Of a stretch of 43,020 nt of DNA, positions 41,749 to 43,020 are shown piece by piece. Location: the NCBI GenBank assembly GCA_050251555.1, contig JBFWMN010000009.1, positions 1 through 43,020 on the forward strand. Reading direction: 5' to 3'. This stretch comes from UBA2137 sp050251555 (GTDB lineage Bacteria > Pseudomonadota > Alphaproteobacteria > Micavibrionales > Micavibrionaceae). A program made the translations under genes and the position numbers. Every line of letters begins with the position of its first letter. Position 1 is the first letter of the stretch. The notes below the pieces were generated by a model. That model did no database searches and was not told the DNA's origin. It was given only the letters and a program-made list of their open reading frames with translations.

Positions 41749-41767
41749 TCTCCCGTACTCATTTTTT
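41743..41767 (+). terminator. Possible weak terminator of smpB
   Basis: GAGTA (41743-41747) and TACTC (41756-41760) form a 5-bp stem with an 8-base loop followed by ATTTTTT. The stem overlaps the smpB stop codon. The short stem makes this a weak candidate. Confidence 0.35.
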
Positions 41768-42593
41768 AAAAATGTAAGCCCTTAATAATGCCGACAGGCG
41801 AAAGCTGTTTTTGGAGCAACATTTTTTGTGCTTCCGTCTCATTCAGAGCAGCGGTCGTCCCTTCCAAATTCCACAGCGAGGCAATCCCGAAATTTTTGGC
41901 GCCCGAAATATCGGTGCGCAATGAATCACCGATTGCCAGTATATGATCTTTGAGGGGATGTCCCAAACGTGCTGCGGCATTCTCATAGATCGGAAGATAC
42001 GGCTTACCGTGCCAACTGACCTTCCCGCCTTTATCTTCGTATATTTGTGCATAGAACCCCGCACAGCGACCGATCTGTCCGCCAACCGAGACTTCAAGGT
42101 CGGGATTAGAACAAATCATCGGCAAGTTACGCGCCAGCCCCTCTTCCATTGCCACAAAAATAGGGGCTTCATCATAGGCAAAGGTCCAGCCAATCGAATT
42201 GATGATATAGTCTGCCTCCCCTATATCATTCGTAACACGGATACCGTCAATACTGGTCAAATCATCATGGTCTTTGGGTTTTAAGAGATACCCGCGTCTA
42301 TCTCCCCTATCGAGCAGCGCGATCTGTGCGGAATCACCGGCAGTGAGGATATGACCGCGATGAAGAGTTTCGTGCAAACCCATGTCCGACAGAAATTCTG
42401 ACACTTGCTCCGCGACCATTGAGGTATTGGAGAGGAAGATATACGGCTTTGCGCTGTCCCGCATATGAGACAACACCTCTTCAACGCCCTCATGAAGAAT
42501 AACCCCGTCATGGATTACCCCCCATAAGTCAATTATATAGGCATGATAGCGGCCAAGAAGTGTACGAACATCCGCGATAAAGGGCGTGCTCAT
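41766..42593 (-). CDS. HAD superfamily class IIA hydrolase (TIGR01459 type)
   Basis: A 275-residue HAD-IIA phosphatase-like protein. Motif I is IIDLWGVIHDG with nucleophile D22; the usual second Asp is replaced by W24, which is characteristic of the alphaproteobacterial TIGR01459 group. Motif II is FLSNTSM, the cap lies in the middle, and motif IV is HILAIGDSLRTDISGAKNFG. Substrate unknown; NagD-like nucleotide or sugar phosphatase activity is inferred only from the superfamily. It overlaps the upstream EAL gene by four bases (ATGA), suggesting coupling. Confidence 0.9.
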   Translation of the reverse strand: MSTPFIADVRTLLGRYHAYIIDLWGVIHDGVILHEGVEEVLSHMRDSAKPYIFLSNTSMVAEQVSEFLSDMGLHETLHRGHILTAGDSAQIALLDRGDRRGYLLKPKDHDDLTSIDGIRVTNDIGEADYIINSIGWTFAYDEAPIFVAMEEGLARNLPMICSNPDLEVSVGGQIGRCAGFYAQIYEDKGGKVSWHGKPYLPIYENAAARLGHPLKDHILAIGDSLRTDISGAKNFGIASLWNLEGTTAALNETEAQKMLLQKQLSPVGIIKGLHF

Positions 42594-43020
42594 GCTACCT
42601 TCTCATGTTTGTCGAAATAATCGAGGAAGGGTTCGGGTTGCCCGAAGACAAAGCCTTGTCCGTAATCGAGCTCCAGATCGAGAATTTCACGCAACACCGC
42701 TTCATCTTCAATACGCTCGGCGATAATTGCGATCTTATCCTTTTCCAATTGCTGCTTGATACGCTGCATCACAGACACGGAAACATCCGTCCCCATAAAG
42801 GCCTTCAAGCGCTCGGAAGAGAGTTTTAAGAAGCCGACGCCAAGTTCTGCCAGAAGTCCGCGATTGAAATGCGGGTCGGTAATATTATCGACCGAAAAGC
42901 GGCAGCCAAGCTGGCGCAAGGCTTTCATGATCGCCCGCTCTTTCGCGTTCAGGCAGGCATAAGCACCTTGTGAAAGCTCAAAAATAAGATATGGGGCAAG
43001 TTTCTTATTGGTGCTTACAA
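42590..43020 (-). CDS. EAL-domain protein, C-terminal part, degenerate active site (runs off window)
   Basis: The frame is open to the right edge, so only the last ~142 residues are visible. They match the C-terminal half of an EAL (cyclic di-GMP phosphodiesterase) domain: YLIFELSQGAYACLN, LGCRFSVDNITDPHF at the DDFG position, LGVGFLKLSSERLK at the FLKID position, AIIAERIEDEAVL at the AEGVE position and DYGQGFVFGQPEPF at the end. Several metal and catalytic residues are replaced (DDFG to DNIT, KID to KLS), so hydrolysis is unlikely and a binding or scaffolding role more probable. The EAL motif itself lies outside the window. Confidence 0.85.
   Translation of the reverse strand, partial: VSTNKKLAPYLIFELSQGAYACLNAKERAIMKALRQLGCRFSVDNITDPHFNRGLLAELGVGFLKLSSERLKAFMGTDVSVSVMQRIKQQLEKDKIAIIAERIEDEAVLREILDLELDYGQGFVFGQPEPFLDYFDKHEKVA

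Overview
The window reads as a chromosomal segment of an alphaproteobacterium of roughly balanced base composition. Evidence for this placement: the cytochrome bc1 operon (Rieske, cytochrome b, cytochrome c1) divergent from trmL-hemF; a DUF1013/TrcR-type cell-cycle regulator; DUF1192, DUF1285, ExoD and the TIGR01459 HAD family; and the cluster nitrilase-glutaredoxin-ComF-methyltransferase. A finer placement (for example a Micavibrio-like or Rhodospirillales-like lineage) is only a guess. Gene density is high, with no gap above 300 bases, many 4-base ATGA overlaps, and several convergent pairs whose coding regions overlap by 4 to 56 bases.

Layout. 1-1.2 kb: C-terminal part of a large serine recombinase whose frame runs antisense through a tRNA-Leu(CAA) gene, so a mobile element lying to the left appears to end at this tRNA. 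1.3-5 kb: ExoD-like protein and DsbB; an untracked 40-residue membrane peptide; a Pmp3 protein and an unknown membrane protein, each with its own terminator; an HNH endonuclease; an esterase. 5.1-7.4 kb: an FTR1 iron permease behind a Fur-like inverted repeat, a PAP2 membrane enzyme and an XRE regulator. 7.4-14.8 kb: nitrilase, glutaredoxin, UbiH-like monooxygenase, ComF, an 874-residue methyltransferase fusion followed by a second degenerate methyltransferase-like protein, and glyoxalase II. 14.8-18.8 kb: an RGG-rich protein, GMP reductase, 3-hydroxybutyrate dehydrogenase, DUF1192, TrcR and a YdcH-like protein.

19-29.6 kb: an ALDH7-type dehydrogenase translationally coupled to a Na/Pi-type transporter; a DUF924 protein and a small membrane protein downstream of the bc1 operon; trmL-hemF; a 57-residue small protein; CCA-adding enzyme and DUF1285. 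29.7-36.6 kb: a four-gene MoxR / DUF58 / BatA-DUF4159 / VWA-GATase-like membrane module, which is conserved but poorly understood. 36.5-39 kb: a hybrid histidine kinase and a NarL-type response regulator. 39.1-43 kb: a soluble lytic transglycosylase, SmpB, a HAD-IIA hydrolase and the end of a catalytically degenerate EAL protein.

Themes are envelope and redox homeostasis (DsbB, glutaredoxin, glyoxalase II, bc1, haem synthesis, lytic transglycosylase, MoxR module) and RNA/translation housekeeping (TrmL, CCA enzyme, SmpB). No CRISPR array, restriction system, toxin-antitoxin pair or clear defence island is visible. The most unusual items are the methyltransferase fusion at 10.6-13.3 kb with its degenerate neighbour, the MoxR-DUF58-DUF4159 module, the small membrane gene after petC whose frame lacks a standard start at the best ribosome binding site, and the recombinase/tRNA junction.
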